Assembly: GCF_009707955.1 (NCBI RefSeq)
Contig: NZ_WMDQ01000018.1
Location: forward strand, 1 to 64,000
DNA length: 64,000 nucleotides
DNA from: Flavobacterium sp. LC2016-13
Lineage (GTDB): Bacteria > Bacteroidota > Bacteroidia > Flavobacteriales > Flavobacteriaceae
Reading direction: 5' to 3'
Below, in pieces: positions 1 to 7,572 of this stretch. Position 1 is the stretch's first letter; every line of letters starts with the position of its first letter. Both the position numbers and the translations under genes were made by a program. The notes beneath the pieces are model-generated. The model saw only the letters and a list, made by a program, of their open reading frames with translations. It was not told the DNA's origin and ran no database searches.

Positions 1-288
1 TTAGGTGGTCAATTTAAACCAAAATTAGATGGTCACTTTAAATTGAAAATAGGTGGTCAATATCACTGGTTTTTACATGTAGAGGCCAATCCTCAATTCA
101 AAACATTAAATGTTTATGATGTGAATTTCCAGCGAATTAATCACCGTGAAAGTAAAGAAGAGAAGAAATCTGAATCTGAGAATCAATCTGTTTCAAAAGA
201 GCAGAAAAATAAAGTTGATCCTGATTCCGATTCTTCTGATCCTGAAAACAAAAAGAATAATAAAAAAAGTAAATCGCATTCGATTTAA
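1..288 (+). CDS. Partial hydrophilic ORF at mobile-element end, unknown function
   Basis: The reading frame is open from the window edge to a stop at 286-288, so the true start is not visible; a TTG at 43 is the first possible internal start. The first 25 or so codons fall in the 24-nt terminal repeats. The last 60 residues are highly charged (Lys, Glu, Asp, Ser) and low complexity. It may be the C-terminal end of a mobile-element gene that an insertion sequence has truncated or fused. No family is recognised. The next gene begins 2 nt downstream, so the frame may be part of that operon. Confidence 0.3.
   Translation, partial: LGGQFKPKLDGHFKLKIGGQYHWFLHVEANPQFKTLNVYDVNFQRINHRESKEEKKSESENQSVSKEQKNKVDPDSDSSDPENKKNNKKSKSHSI
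4..75. repeat. Three 24-nt tandem repeats resembling an IS21-type end
   Basis: Three consecutive 24-nt units lie at 4-27, 28-51 and 52-75. Each begins G(G/A)TGGTCA and then diverges. Repeated GGTGGTCA blocks are typical of the multiple terminal repeats of IS21-family elements in Bacteroidota (recalled knowledge). The istA/istB genes would lie outside the window, so only the end is inferred here. Confidence 0.45.
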
Positions 289-290
289 TA

Positions 291-581
291 ATGGACAGTT
301 TAAAACCCCTATCTGATTTTTTTTTAGCTGTTGAAAAGGATTTTCGTATTAGTTCGACGCATATTGCCATTTATGCCGCACTGCTGAAATTCAGATCAGA
401 TATGGGGTTTATTAATCCCATTGCAGCATCTGCAGACGATATTAAACCGATTGCTAAACTTTCTTCATCAAAAGTATATCTAAGGTGTGTGGGTGAGCTT
501 AATGAGTACGGCTATCTGGTTTATATGCCAGTTAAGAAAAGAAAGCAGAAGAGCAAGATTTATTTTATAACCGATCAGTAA
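291..581 (+). CDS. Small winged-helix-like protein of the mobile element
   Basis: This is a 96-residue protein with no signal peptide or membrane segment. The pattern is a helical segment (HIAIYAALL), a middle part with alternating Ser/Lys, and a C-terminal beta-wing (GYLVYMPVKKRK), as expected of a small winged helix-turn-helix DNA-binding protein. It resembles the C-terminal two thirds of the product at 869-1189 in layout: helix with His-(I/L)-A, SSSKVY/SRSKIM, then a GY(L/I)(V/I)Y strand. The two are probably paralogues. It sits 26 bp before the excisionase-like gene, as expected for accessory regulation of an integrated element. No exact family is assigned. Confidence 0.5.
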   Translation: MDSLKPLSDFFLAVEKDFRISSTHIAIYAALLKFRSDMGFINPIAASADDIKPIAKLSSSKVYLRCVGELNEYGYLVYMPVKKRKQKSKIYFITDQ

Positions 582-607
582 GTAAAAATGAATTTAAAAA
601 TTAAGTT

Positions 608-885
608 ATGAGTGAAGCAGTAACCAAAGAAGATTTAATACAGTTTGGACTGGTCCTTCTTGATAAGATACAAACTGCATTTGTCAACGCAAATTTCGCT
701 GATAAAAATTCGATGGATCCTGGGTGGCTTAAAAGCAAGGCAGTGAGAAAACTGCTTGATATTTCTGCCGGATCTGTGCAGAATCTTAGAACACTGGCAA
801 AATCCGCTTTAAAAAAGTTCTGGGCTCTTATTATTATAAAAAACAAGATCTTCAAAAACTTTTTAGTGATGAATCGAACCCATGA
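608..885 (+). pseudogene. Excisionase-type helix-turn-helix protein, frameshifted
   Basis: Residues from 34 onward match the HTH_17 (MerR/excisionase-like) pattern of Bacteroidetes mobile elements: W-L-K-S-K-x-V-R-K-L-L-x-I-S, then S-V-Q-N-L-R. After the second helix the frame changes. Adding one A to the run at 799-802 restores the family ending (KIRFKKVLGSYYYKKQD) and a stop at 883-885, giving about 92 residues. As written, the frame runs on into the next gene and makes a false 193-residue fusion. Such proteins usually act with the integrase in excision or as a regulator. The missing base may be a real mutation, a slippage site or a sequencing error. Confidence 0.6.
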
Positions 886-1189
886 GCCCACTGAAGACCA
901 AGTGATGAATTACTTATCTATTTATATGGATGATTCAAGACTAAGCGTTTGGCATCTGGCCATTTTAATGGCAATTCTAAGTTTAGGATATAGGCAAGGG
1001 GAGGAGAAAACAATCAAAGTCAGCCGCAGTAAAATTATGGCGTTGTCCCATATAAATACAATACCTACATATCATAAATATTTTAAACAACTTCAAATAT
1101 TTGGATACATTATTTATCGGCCTTCCTATCATCCAGGTTATAAAAGTGAAATTGAACTAAATGAAAATAGGTTATCTCAAGAGTTATGA
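869..1189 (+). CDS. Winged-helix-like protein, paralogue of the 291-581 product
   Basis: The ATG at 869 overlaps the restored end of the upstream excisionase-like gene (stop 883-885), an arrangement consistent with translational coupling. The 106-residue product has the same order of elements as the 291-581 protein: SRLSVWHLAILMAIL helix, VSRSKIMAL, then an FGYIIYRPS strand. This suggests duplication within the element. No signal peptide or membrane segment is present. The stop lies inside the loop of a strong hairpin terminator. A role as DNA-binding accessory protein is inferred from fold pattern and context; no named family is recognised. Confidence 0.5.
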   Translation: MNRTHEPTEDQVMNYLSIYMDDSRLSVWHLAILMAILSLGYRQGEEKTIKVSRSKIMALSHINTIPTYHKYFKQLQIFGYIIYRPSYHPGYKSEIELNENRLSQEL

Positions 1190-1206
1190 GATAACCTATT
1201 TTTTTT
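1166..1206 (+). terminator. Rho-independent terminator
   Basis: Perfect 14-bp stem (1166-1179 with 1187-1200), 7-nt loop and a T-run continuing to 1206. It ends the small-gene operon and lies between it and the convergent integrase. Confidence 0.85.
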
Positions 1207-1236
1207 AGTATCTATTTAGAATTATCAGTTTATTAA

Positions 1237-2544
1237 TTAAGATGAAATGTTATATTTCTTTTTAATGGCTTGTATTTCTTTTTCCAATCTGTTTAGCACA
1301 GCTAAGTCTGCTTGTGACATTTTAACAGAGGTCTTATTAAGTCTCTTATTGAGAAGTGACATTTCCCGCCCAATGGTTTTTTGTTCAGTAATAGCATAAG
1401 CTTCCGTCTGTTTTACAGATGCATGACCTAATAGCTCCTTAACAACATTGATAGGGACATTATTGTTTAATGTAACGGTACTTCCGAAAGTCCGGCGTGC
1501 CATATGAGTATTGAGTGTAAAGGGAAAACCGCAGAGAATAGCAATTTCTTTCAAATATTCATTCATTTTCTGATTGGAAGAAACTGGTAAAACGGTGCCG
1601 CGCTGTAAACAAAGAGGATGGTCTTTGTATTTTTCAATTATTTTAAGTGCCGGTGGGAGAAGTGGGACATTCGTGGTGGAATTGGTTTTTTGTCTCTCGG
1701 ACATAATCCATAGGTTTCCATCAATGCCGTCTTTAATGTCGGTTTTCTTTAATTGATACGCGTCAATATATGCCATTCCAGTGTAACATTGGAATACAAA
1801 TACATCTCGAACAACATTAAGCCTATCTGTAGTGAAATAATGTCTTTCTAATTCATATAATTCTTGCGAAGTAAGGGGTTTTTTTACCAATTTTGTTTTT
1901 CGGCCTTTAAAGTTCTTAAAAGGGTCTTTTAAGATAACTTCCTTATCAATTGCCCGAATGACAATTTTTTTGAAATTGGCAATGTATTTAAGGGTTGTAT
2001 TGTTACTGCAATCTCTGACGGTTCTCAAGTAGAACTCGAAGTCTTTTATAAATTCGAGATTAAGATCCGTAAATTCAAGGTCTGTGGTTTTAAATTTGAA
2101 TTTTATGAAGGCCGTTAAATGATTTTTAGTAATAGTAAAACGGTCAAGTGTTCCTTTTGCATACCCTTTTCCCAAAAGTGCGGTCATTTCGTCATTGTGC
2201 TTTTGAAATTCTTCCAATACTTTTACTTTGGAAGTATTTTTTCCCAATACATATTCCATAACTTTTTTAGAAGTTACGGGTTTTCCGCTGTACATAATCT
2301 CTGTTTTGTATTCATTGACTTTTAAAATCAGCGAGTCCAAAAAGAAGTTAAGAGATCTGGCGTCTTCTTTATTGCCGATTGCCCTTTCGGCTTTGGGATC
2401 CCATCGATTGATATCCCATTTACGTTTGGTGGATGTTTCCGTGCGAATACCATCTATGATAATTCTGAGATAAACGTTTCTAATTTTACTTTCATCACGG
2501 GGAATTTTCAAAAAGAAAATCAGCCCAAAACTGCTCTCTAACAT
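1237..2544 (-). CDS. Tyrosine recombinase/integrase of a Bacteroidetes mobile element
   Basis: 435 residues with the three-part layout of Bacteroidetes transposon integrases: N-terminal arm-binding domain (about 1-95), SAM-like core-binding domain (about 105-210) and C-terminal catalytic domain. Catalytic signatures are HMARRTF (His, Arg), LLGHASVKQTEAY (His and nucleophile Tyr) and a beta-strand Lys near KTNSTTNVPL. Box I reads CYTGMAYID rather than TGLR, so the first Arg is replaced; this is common in the IntDOT-like group. A basic tail follows the catalytic domain. It lies at the edge of the element, transcribed toward it, so the attachment site is expected just right of 2544. Confidence 0.9.
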   Translation of the reverse strand: MLESSFGLIFFLKIPRDESKIRNVYLRIIIDGIRTETSTKRKWDINRWDPKAERAIGNKEDARSLNFFLDSLILKVNEYKTEIMYSGKPVTSKKVMEYVLGKNTSKVKVLEEFQKHNDEMTALLGKGYAKGTLDRFTITKNHLTAFIKFKFKTTDLEFTDLNLEFIKDFEFYLRTVRDCSNNTTLKYIANFKKIVIRAIDKEVILKDPFKNFKGRKTKLVKKPLTSQELYELERHYFTTDRLNVVRDVFVFQCYTGMAYIDAYQLKKTDIKDGIDGNLWIMSERQKTNSTTNVPLLPPALKIIEKYKDHPLCLQRGTVLPVSSNQKMNEYLKEIAILCGFPFTLNTHMARRTFGSTVTLNNNVPINVVKELLGHASVKQTEAYAITEQKTIGREMSLLNKRLNKTSVKMSQADLAVLNRLEKEIQAIKKKYNISS

Positions 2545-2729
2545 AATTCAATTTTTAGGTTAATAAATGTAGAATTATAGCGTCAAAAAAACAAGTCGTT
2601 AATCTCCTTAACATCTGTGTTTACAGTACTTAAGCAATTTTCTGGTGCACAATTGGTGAACGGTGGATTGTGCCCCGATTTTGCACCTTTGACTTTGGGC
2701 GTTTTTATAAAGATTGAAAAGTGCCTTAA

Positions 2730-2764
2730 AAACAAAAAACCTGCGAATCCTAGGATTTGCAGGT
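2730..2764 (-). terminator. Terminator-like hairpin in the junction
   Basis: Stem ACCTGCGAATCC (2739-2750) pairs with GGATTTGCAGGT (2753-2764) with one G:T pair. Read on the minus strand it is followed by a T-rich tract. No gene is seen just upstream of it on that strand. Confidence 0.5.
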
Positions 2765-3042
2765 CTTACCACGTTTTTTATGGGTTTTTGAAAAGATTGA
2801 AAAAGTGACCTTTTTACTTCTTTTACCCTTTTGGTGGGGAGAGCAGTATTGAAACCCACGAAGATCAATTTAACCTGTTAAAGATGTTAATATGGCTTTA
2901 CTTGGAATGATCCATCCTTTTTATTGCATCACTATGTTTCAGCGCTGATAGTGTATAATGACTGTAATAGTAAGATTTTAGAAGACATAAAAAATGTGAG
3001 ATACAGTTTCCTTTTTAATGATCAGGGATAATTTCTTTCTAG

Positions 3043-3075
3043 ATAAAAAAAACTTAGTTTATTCACAAACTAAGC
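3043..3075 (-). terminator. Terminator-like hairpin
   Basis: An 8-bp stem (CTTAGTTT with AAACTAAG) is followed on the minus strand by a run of eight T. It is a second hairpin beyond the terminator at 3243-3275 and has no obvious gene of its own. Confidence 0.45.
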
Positions 3076-3242
3076 CTGTCTAGTAAAGTTTAAAATGAGA
3101 TTGACTTTCAGAAAGGAAATATGTTGTTTTGTGAAATAAAATAATTACTTTGTACCATATTTGTATCATTGTTCTTTAATATATTGATATTCAGTGTATG
3201 TTATTTTTGAAGAAGTAAAATAATTCTTCTTTCACAATAATG

Positions 3243-3275
3243 AAAAACCGAGTCAGAAATGACTCGGTTTTTTTA
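3243..3275 (-). terminator. Bidirectional terminator after the CarboxypepD_reg-like protein
   Basis: AAACCGAGTCA and TGACTCGGTTT form a stem with a GAAA loop, flanked by A and T runs on both sides. It lies 27 bp beyond the stop of the minus-strand gene. Confidence 0.85.
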
Positions 3276-3301
3276 TGCTTTTAGAACTATTAAAATTACA
3301 T

Positions 3302-3949
3302 TTAATCATCTTCTGATTCTTTTATAATCATAAAGCCTTGCAATTCTATTTCATCCATTTTCATTTTAATAGAGAAATTTAATTTTTCGTTTAGAGTAAG
3401 TTCTAACCTTTTATAGCTTACATATGAAACAACTAAAATATTTCCTTTAACAGCTTCAATTGAAAAGCTTCCGTCAATATCAGTTTGAGTTCCAATTTTT
3501 GTTCCTTTAATCATCAAGTAAGCTCCAGGCAAAGGAATATTATTTTCATCAAGAACAATCCCTGAATATTTGTTCTTAGCAGTAGATTTAATGTTTATTG
3601 AATCATTAAGTCGGTTTTTATCAGTTTGTTCTATTCTTACGTTGCCTTGTGCTTTTGCAGTTTGATTTCCTAATCCTAAAAATGCAATTACAGATGCGGC
3701 TATAATCACCCAAATAGATTTTTTTTCTTTCGGAATCATTATATTTCTGTCTAATTGAGATATTCTGAATCGATCGCACAAATTCTCATTTTCGTTATAA
3801 GCCAAAATAATTTCTCTATTTGATGCTTTTGTAAAATCAATTACATTTTTTTGACAGCTGCTGCAAAATTTACCTTTTTCTGTTGGCGACATTTCAAGCC
3901 AGTTTTCATGACAGGGTTTTGGAATTGAGATTTTTATATTTTGCGTCAT
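3302..3949 (-). CDS. Membrane protein: Cys-rich N-terminus plus carboxypeptidase-regulatory-like domain
   Basis: 215 residues. The N-terminal 60 residues carry CHENW, FCSSCQK and VIDFTK, a cysteine pattern recurring in Bacteroidota membrane proteins and probably cytoplasmic. One transmembrane helix follows (about 79-97, VIIAASVIAFLGLG). The C-terminal half (about 125-200) has the beta-sandwich signature G-x-V-x-D-E-N-x-x-P-L-P-G-A, as in the N-terminal domain of TonB-dependent receptors (CarbopepD_reg_2). It stands alone, with its own terminator. The arrangement suggests transmission across the membrane, but no partner is adjacent and function is unknown. Confidence 0.65.
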   Translation of the reverse strand: MTQNIKISIPKPCHENWLEMSPTEKGKFCSSCQKNVIDFTKASNREIILAYNENENLCDRFRISQLDRNIMIPKEKKSIWVIIAASVIAFLGLGNQTAKAQGNVRIEQTDKNRLNDSINIKSTAKNKYSGIVLDENNIPLPGAYLMIKGTKIGTQTDIDGSFSIEAVKGNILVVSYVSYKRLELTLNEKLNFSIKMKMDEIELQGFMIIKESEDD

Positions 3950-4105
3950 TTTATTTTATGTTTTCAAATGAATTTTACAACAAATTGATTTTTATAAAAG
4001 TAATTATTATTTTGAATTACCTCATAATAGATTCCCATCAAAATGATAATTGTCATTTCCCATTCAGATTCTTTTTTGTAATATTACTATATAAATCATT
4101 TTTGA

Positions 4106-5176
4106 ATGAGAAAGATAAAATACAAGAAAGGGCGCAAGCTGCAACACATTACTCTGGAGTATACAGGAACGCATAAAGGGCATGAAACCGAAATGCAGCT
4201 TTTTGTCTATGACGATACAGATGTTGTTGAATATGATAAGTTTACAGTTCTGGCATTAAACTCTTGTTTTGATTACACAAAAAATAACTGGCTTAATATT
4301 CACGGATTAAATGACATCAATTTAATTAAAACAATTGGAGCACATTTTAAAGTTGATGATTTTTTATTGGCAGATATTTTAAATACAACCAAAAGAACAA
4401 AGTTAGAAGAACAAAAAGATGTTTTGTTTTTTAATATAAAATCACTTTTACCTTCAGAATACTCAGATAATATTAGCGTTGAACAAATCAGTTTTATTTT
4501 GAAAGACGGAATCTTAATTTCTTTTCAGGAAAAACGAAGCGATTTTTTTGCACACATTCGCGAACGTCTTCGCACACATGCAGGAATTGTACGCACTAAA
4601 AAAGTAGATTATCTGTTGTATTTATTGTTAGATGCTGTAATGGAGAATTTCTATATTACGATTGAAGATGAAGAAGATAAGATCGAAGAACTAATCAATT
4701 TGACCAAAAAAGGAGCTGATCCAATTATTTTAGAAAAAATTGAAAATCATCGTGATAATTTTAATTTTTTGAAACGTTCTATTGTACCGCTTCGTGATTC
4801 ATTGTATTATTTGAAGACGATTAAAGATGACGACGAAAACAGTTTGATTCAAAAAGAAACATTTAATTTCTTTATTAGGCTGCATCAAAAAAGTTTAGAG
4901 CTTTTAGAGCAAATCGAATCGGATATGAGCGCCTTAGAAAGTGCTTCAAACTTTTATTTTTCTGAGCAAAGCAGGAAAATGAACGAAATAATGAAAACAT
5001 TGACGATTATTTCGGCAGTATTTATTCCGCTTACATTTATTGTTGGAGTGTACGGAATGAATTTTGAAAATATGCCGGAACTTAAAACACAAAATGGCTA
5101 TTTTGTTGTTATGGGTATCATGTTTTTATTGGTAATAGCCCTAATTATTTATTTTAAAAAAAGACGTTGGTTTTAA
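4106..5176 (+). CDS. corA: CorA family magnesium/cobalt transporter
   Basis: 356 residues, usual length for CorA. It has a long soluble N-terminal domain with acidic and coiled helices (about 1-290), then two C-terminal transmembrane helices. The signature Y-G-M-N is at about 316-319 at the end of TM1, followed by the short periplasmic loop FENMPEL and TM2. A basic tail (KKRRWF) follows. Known role: homopentameric Mg2+ (and Co2+/Ni2+) uptake across the inner membrane. The ATG at 4106 is preferred because the protein then begins with basic residues before the conserved soluble domain. It is monocistronic, ahead of pta. Confidence 0.9.
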   Translation: MRKIKYKKGRKLQHITLEYTGTHKGHETEMQLFVYDDTDVVEYDKFTVLALNSCFDYTKNNWLNIHGLNDINLIKTIGAHFKVDDFLLADILNTTKRTKLEEQKDVLFFNIKSLLPSEYSDNISVEQISFILKDGILISFQEKRSDFFAHIRERLRTHAGIVRTKKVDYLLYLLLDAVMENFYITIEDEEDKIEELINLTKKGADPIILEKIENHRDNFNFLKRSIVPLRDSLYYLKTIKDDDENSLIQKETFNFFIRLHQKSLELLEQIESDMSALESASNFYFSEQSRKMNEIMKTLTIISAVFIPLTFIVGVYGMNFENMPELKTQNGYFVVMGIMFLLVIALIIYFKKRRWF

Positions 5177-5183
5177 CGTTTAT

Positions 5184-5217
5184 TTGAGTGGTAAAAAATT
5201 AGATTTGTATAAATTTG
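5184..5217 (+). promoter_or_regulatory. Flavobacterial promoter of pta
   Basis: A -33 TTG at 5184-5186 and an exact -7 TAnnTTTG box (TAAATTTG, 5210-5217) with a 23-nt spacer, within the flavobacterial range. It lies about 25 bp upstream of the pta start. Confidence 0.5.
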
Positions 5218-5242
5218 TTATTTAGAATAAATATAAATAATT

Positions 5243-7336
5243 ATGAGTAAAGCGATATATATAGCCACAAGCGATCAAAATAGCGGAAAATCGATTATTA
5301 CACTCGGTTTGATGAGTATTTTGATTGGAAAAACGGCTAAAGTTGGATATTTCAGACCAATAGTGGAGGATTTTGTCGATGGAGAATTAGACAACCATAT
5401 CGAGACTGTTCTTTCGCATTTTAATCTTGATATTAAGTTTGAAGAAGCATATGCCATTACAAAAAGCAAGCTGATAAAAAGAAAGAATAAAGGCAAAATC
5501 GGAGAAGTTTTAGATTTAATTATAGAAAAATATAAAAAACTCGAAGAACGTTTTGATTTTGTTTTAGTTGAAGGAACAAGTTTTACCGGAGAAGGAACTT
5601 CAATCGAATTAGATCTGAATGTTTTAATTGCCAAGAACCTCGGAATTCCTGCTGTAATTATTGGTTCAGGAGTTGGAAAAACACTGGAAGAATTAGTCGA
5701 CAGTTTATATTTGGTTTATGATTCATTTAAAGTAAAAGAAGTTGAAGTTTTAGCCGTTTTTGCCAATAAAGTTCAGCCTGAAAATATAGAATTGGTTACA
5801 AAAGGATTGCAAAAAAGTTTGCCCGAAAATGTTTTGATAAATACTATTCCGCTCATTTCAACATTGAATAATCCAACAATGCAGGAAATTGTCAATGAGC
5901 TTGATGCAAAAATTTTATTTGGAGAAACATATCTAAATAATGAAATTGGGCATTTTAGTGTAGGAGCAATGCAATTGCACAACTATTTGGTTCATTTACA
6001 TGATAATGCTTTAGTCATTACACCAGGAGATCGTTCAGATATTATTCTCGGCGCATTACAAGCCAATGAATCCGTTAATTATCCAACAATTTCAGGAATT
6101 ATCCTGACAGGAAATATTCTTCCGGAAGAAAGCATTTTAAAGCTAATTGAAGGACTTTCTGCTATTGTTCCGATTATAGCTGTTGATGGCGGAACGTATC
6201 ATATTACAAACAGAATTGGCGCGATAAAATCAAAAATTTACGCCAATAACACCCATAAAATCGAAACGTCAATCAATACTTTTGAAAAGTATGTTGAGGT
6301 TGAAGCATTATCTGAAAAGCTAATCACTTTCCAGGCCGAAGGTATGACGCCAAAAATGTTTCAATACAATATGGTAAAAAGAGCGAAACAACACCGTAAA
6401 CATATTGTACTTCCAGAAGGAAGTGATGAACGAATTATTATTGCTGCATCAAGATTATTAGCGATGGATGTAGTTGATATTTCGATTATTGGAGACAAAA
6501 AACAAATTGAAAGTAAAATAGCCGAATTAGGAATTTCATTCGATTTCTCAAAAGTAAATATTATCAATCCGATCGAATCTAAAAATTACGAAGATTATGC
6601 GAACACCTATTATGAGCTTCGAAAAGCCAAAAATGTAAGCATTACAATGGCGAGAGATTTAATGGAAGATGTTTCGTATTTTGGAACTATGATGGTGTAT
6701 AAAGGCCACGCAGACGGAATGGTTTCGGGAGCTGCACATACAACGCAGCACACCATTTTACCAGCTTTGCAATTCATCAAAACAAAACCAAATTCATCGG
6801 TAGTTTCATCAGTGTTTTTTATGTGCTTAGAAGACAGAGTTTCTGTTTTTGGAGATTGTGCAATTAATCCAAATCCTACGGCAGAACAATTGGCAGAAAT
6901 CGCAATTTCATCAGCAGATTCAAGTGCAGCTTTCGGAATCGAGCCAAAAATTGCCATGCTTTCATATTCGTCAGGTTCATCAGGAAAAGGTGATGAAGTA
7001 GAAAAAGTAAGAACAGCAACCGAAATTGTAAAACAAAAACGTCCGGATTTAAAAATCGAAGGTCCAATTCAGTACGACGCTGCAGTTGACCGCGCAGTTG
7101 GAAAAAGCAAAATGCCGGATTCTGAAGTCGCAGGACAGGCGAGTGTGCTTATTTTCCCTGATTTAAATACAGGAAACAATACTTATAAAGCCGTTCAGAG
7201 AGAAACCGGAGCTTTGGCCATTGGTCCGATGTTGCAAGGTTTAAACAAGCCCGTAAACGATTTAAGCCGTGGTTGCACCGTAGACGATATTATTAATACG
7301 GTAGTAATTACAGCGATTCAGGCGCAGGGACTTTGA
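5243..7336 (+). CDS. pta: Phosphate acetyltransferase, long multidomain form
   Basis: 697 residues, the long Pta form. The N-terminal part has a P-loop-like NTPase domain (SDQNSGKSI at the start), then a DRTGG domain (about 215-330), and the C-terminal PTA_PTB catalytic domain (about 370-697) with VLPEGSDERI, YSSGSSGKGDEV and GPIQYDAA. It interconverts acetyl-CoA and acetyl phosphate. ackA follows 236 bp downstream on the same strand, making the usual acetate node. A good promoter lies upstream. The gap before ackA contains short tandem AT repeats, so ackA may also have its own start of transcription. Confidence 0.95.
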   Translation: MSKAIYIATSDQNSGKSIITLGLMSILIGKTAKVGYFRPIVEDFVDGELDNHIETVLSHFNLDIKFEEAYAITKSKLIKRKNKGKIGEVLDLIIEKYKKLEERFDFVLVEGTSFTGEGTSIELDLNVLIAKNLGIPAVIIGSGVGKTLEELVDSLYLVYDSFKVKEVEVLAVFANKVQPENIELVTKGLQKSLPENVLINTIPLISTLNNPTMQEIVNELDAKILFGETYLNNEIGHFSVGAMQLHNYLVHLHDNALVITPGDRSDIILGALQANESVNYPTISGIILTGNILPEESILKLIEGLSAIVPIIAVDGGTYHITNRIGAIKSKIYANNTHKIETSINTFEKYVEVEALSEKLITFQAEGMTPKMFQYNMVKRAKQHRKHIVLPEGSDERIIIAASRLLAMDVVDISIIGDKKQIESKIAELGISFDFSKVNIINPIESKNYEDYANTYYELRKAKNVSITMARDLMEDVSYFGTMMVYKGHADGMVSGAAHTTQHTILPALQFIKTKPNSSVVSSVFFMCLEDRVSVFGDCAINPNPTAEQLAEIAISSADSSAAFGIEPKIAMLSYSSGSSGKGDEVEKVRTATEIVKQKRPDLKIEGPIQYDAAVDRAVGKSKMPDSEVAGQASVLIFPDLNTGNNTYKAVQRETGALAIGPMLQGLNKPVNDLSRGCTVDDIINTVVITAIQAQGL

Positions 7337-7345
7337 TTAATTATG

Positions 7346-7572
7346 AGTTATAAATTATAAATTATAAATTATAAATTATGAGTTTTATGCCATAACTGAC
7401 TAATTATACTTAAAAAGATCCTTTTTTTTTCCGCGTCTTGCTTTAGCAATCCGTTTTATCTGCGCCTAAAGTAACCCAATCCAATTGTAAATAACAGACA
7501 TTGTAAATCAATTAAAAATTTTAAAAAACTCAGCAACTTAGAAACTTAGTACCTTAGCAACTTTAAAAAAAA
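7346..7572. repeat. AT-rich tandem repeats between pta and ackA
   Basis: About four copies of a 7-nt unit TAAATTA lie at 7350-7379, flanked by ATTATGAG. A second block at about 7528-7565 repeats variants of CTTAGCAACTT/CTTAGAAACTT. Related TTATGAGTT text recurs at 50995-51020. These look like expandable intergenic spacers rather than genes. Confidence 0.5.

Larger units (their letters stand above)
2545..3301. other. Gene-free junction between mobile element and chromosome
   Basis: No convincing gene in 757 bp. It contains GGTGCA-type inverted repeats just upstream of the integrase (2644-2687), a hairpin with a minus-strand T-run at 2730-2764, a second minus-strand terminator-like hairpin at 3043-3075, and the terminator of the next gene at 3243-3275. 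The element's right attachment site is probably here, but its partner copy is outside the window. Confidence 0.5.

Noticed and set aside
608-1189. One 193-residue protein
   Set aside because: The middle reads as out-of-frame sequence; two separate genes with a one-base loss explain it better.
2608-2868. Overlapping ORFs on both strands in the junction (86 aa minus, 63 aa plus)
   Set aside because: They overlap each other, hold a hairpin, and have biased, cysteine/basic-rich sequence with no family look. Probably chance ORFs.
2830-2870. Possible tRNA 3' end as attachment site (GTGGG...CCCAC)
   Set aside because: The T-arm does not pair as a tRNA would; only a simple hairpin is formed.
5275-7067. 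Minus-strand ORFs inside pta
   Set aside because: They are shadows in other frames; pta is complete with all motifs.
7346-7380. CRISPR-like array in the pta-ackA gap
   Set aside because: The units are 7-nt AT repeats without spacers.
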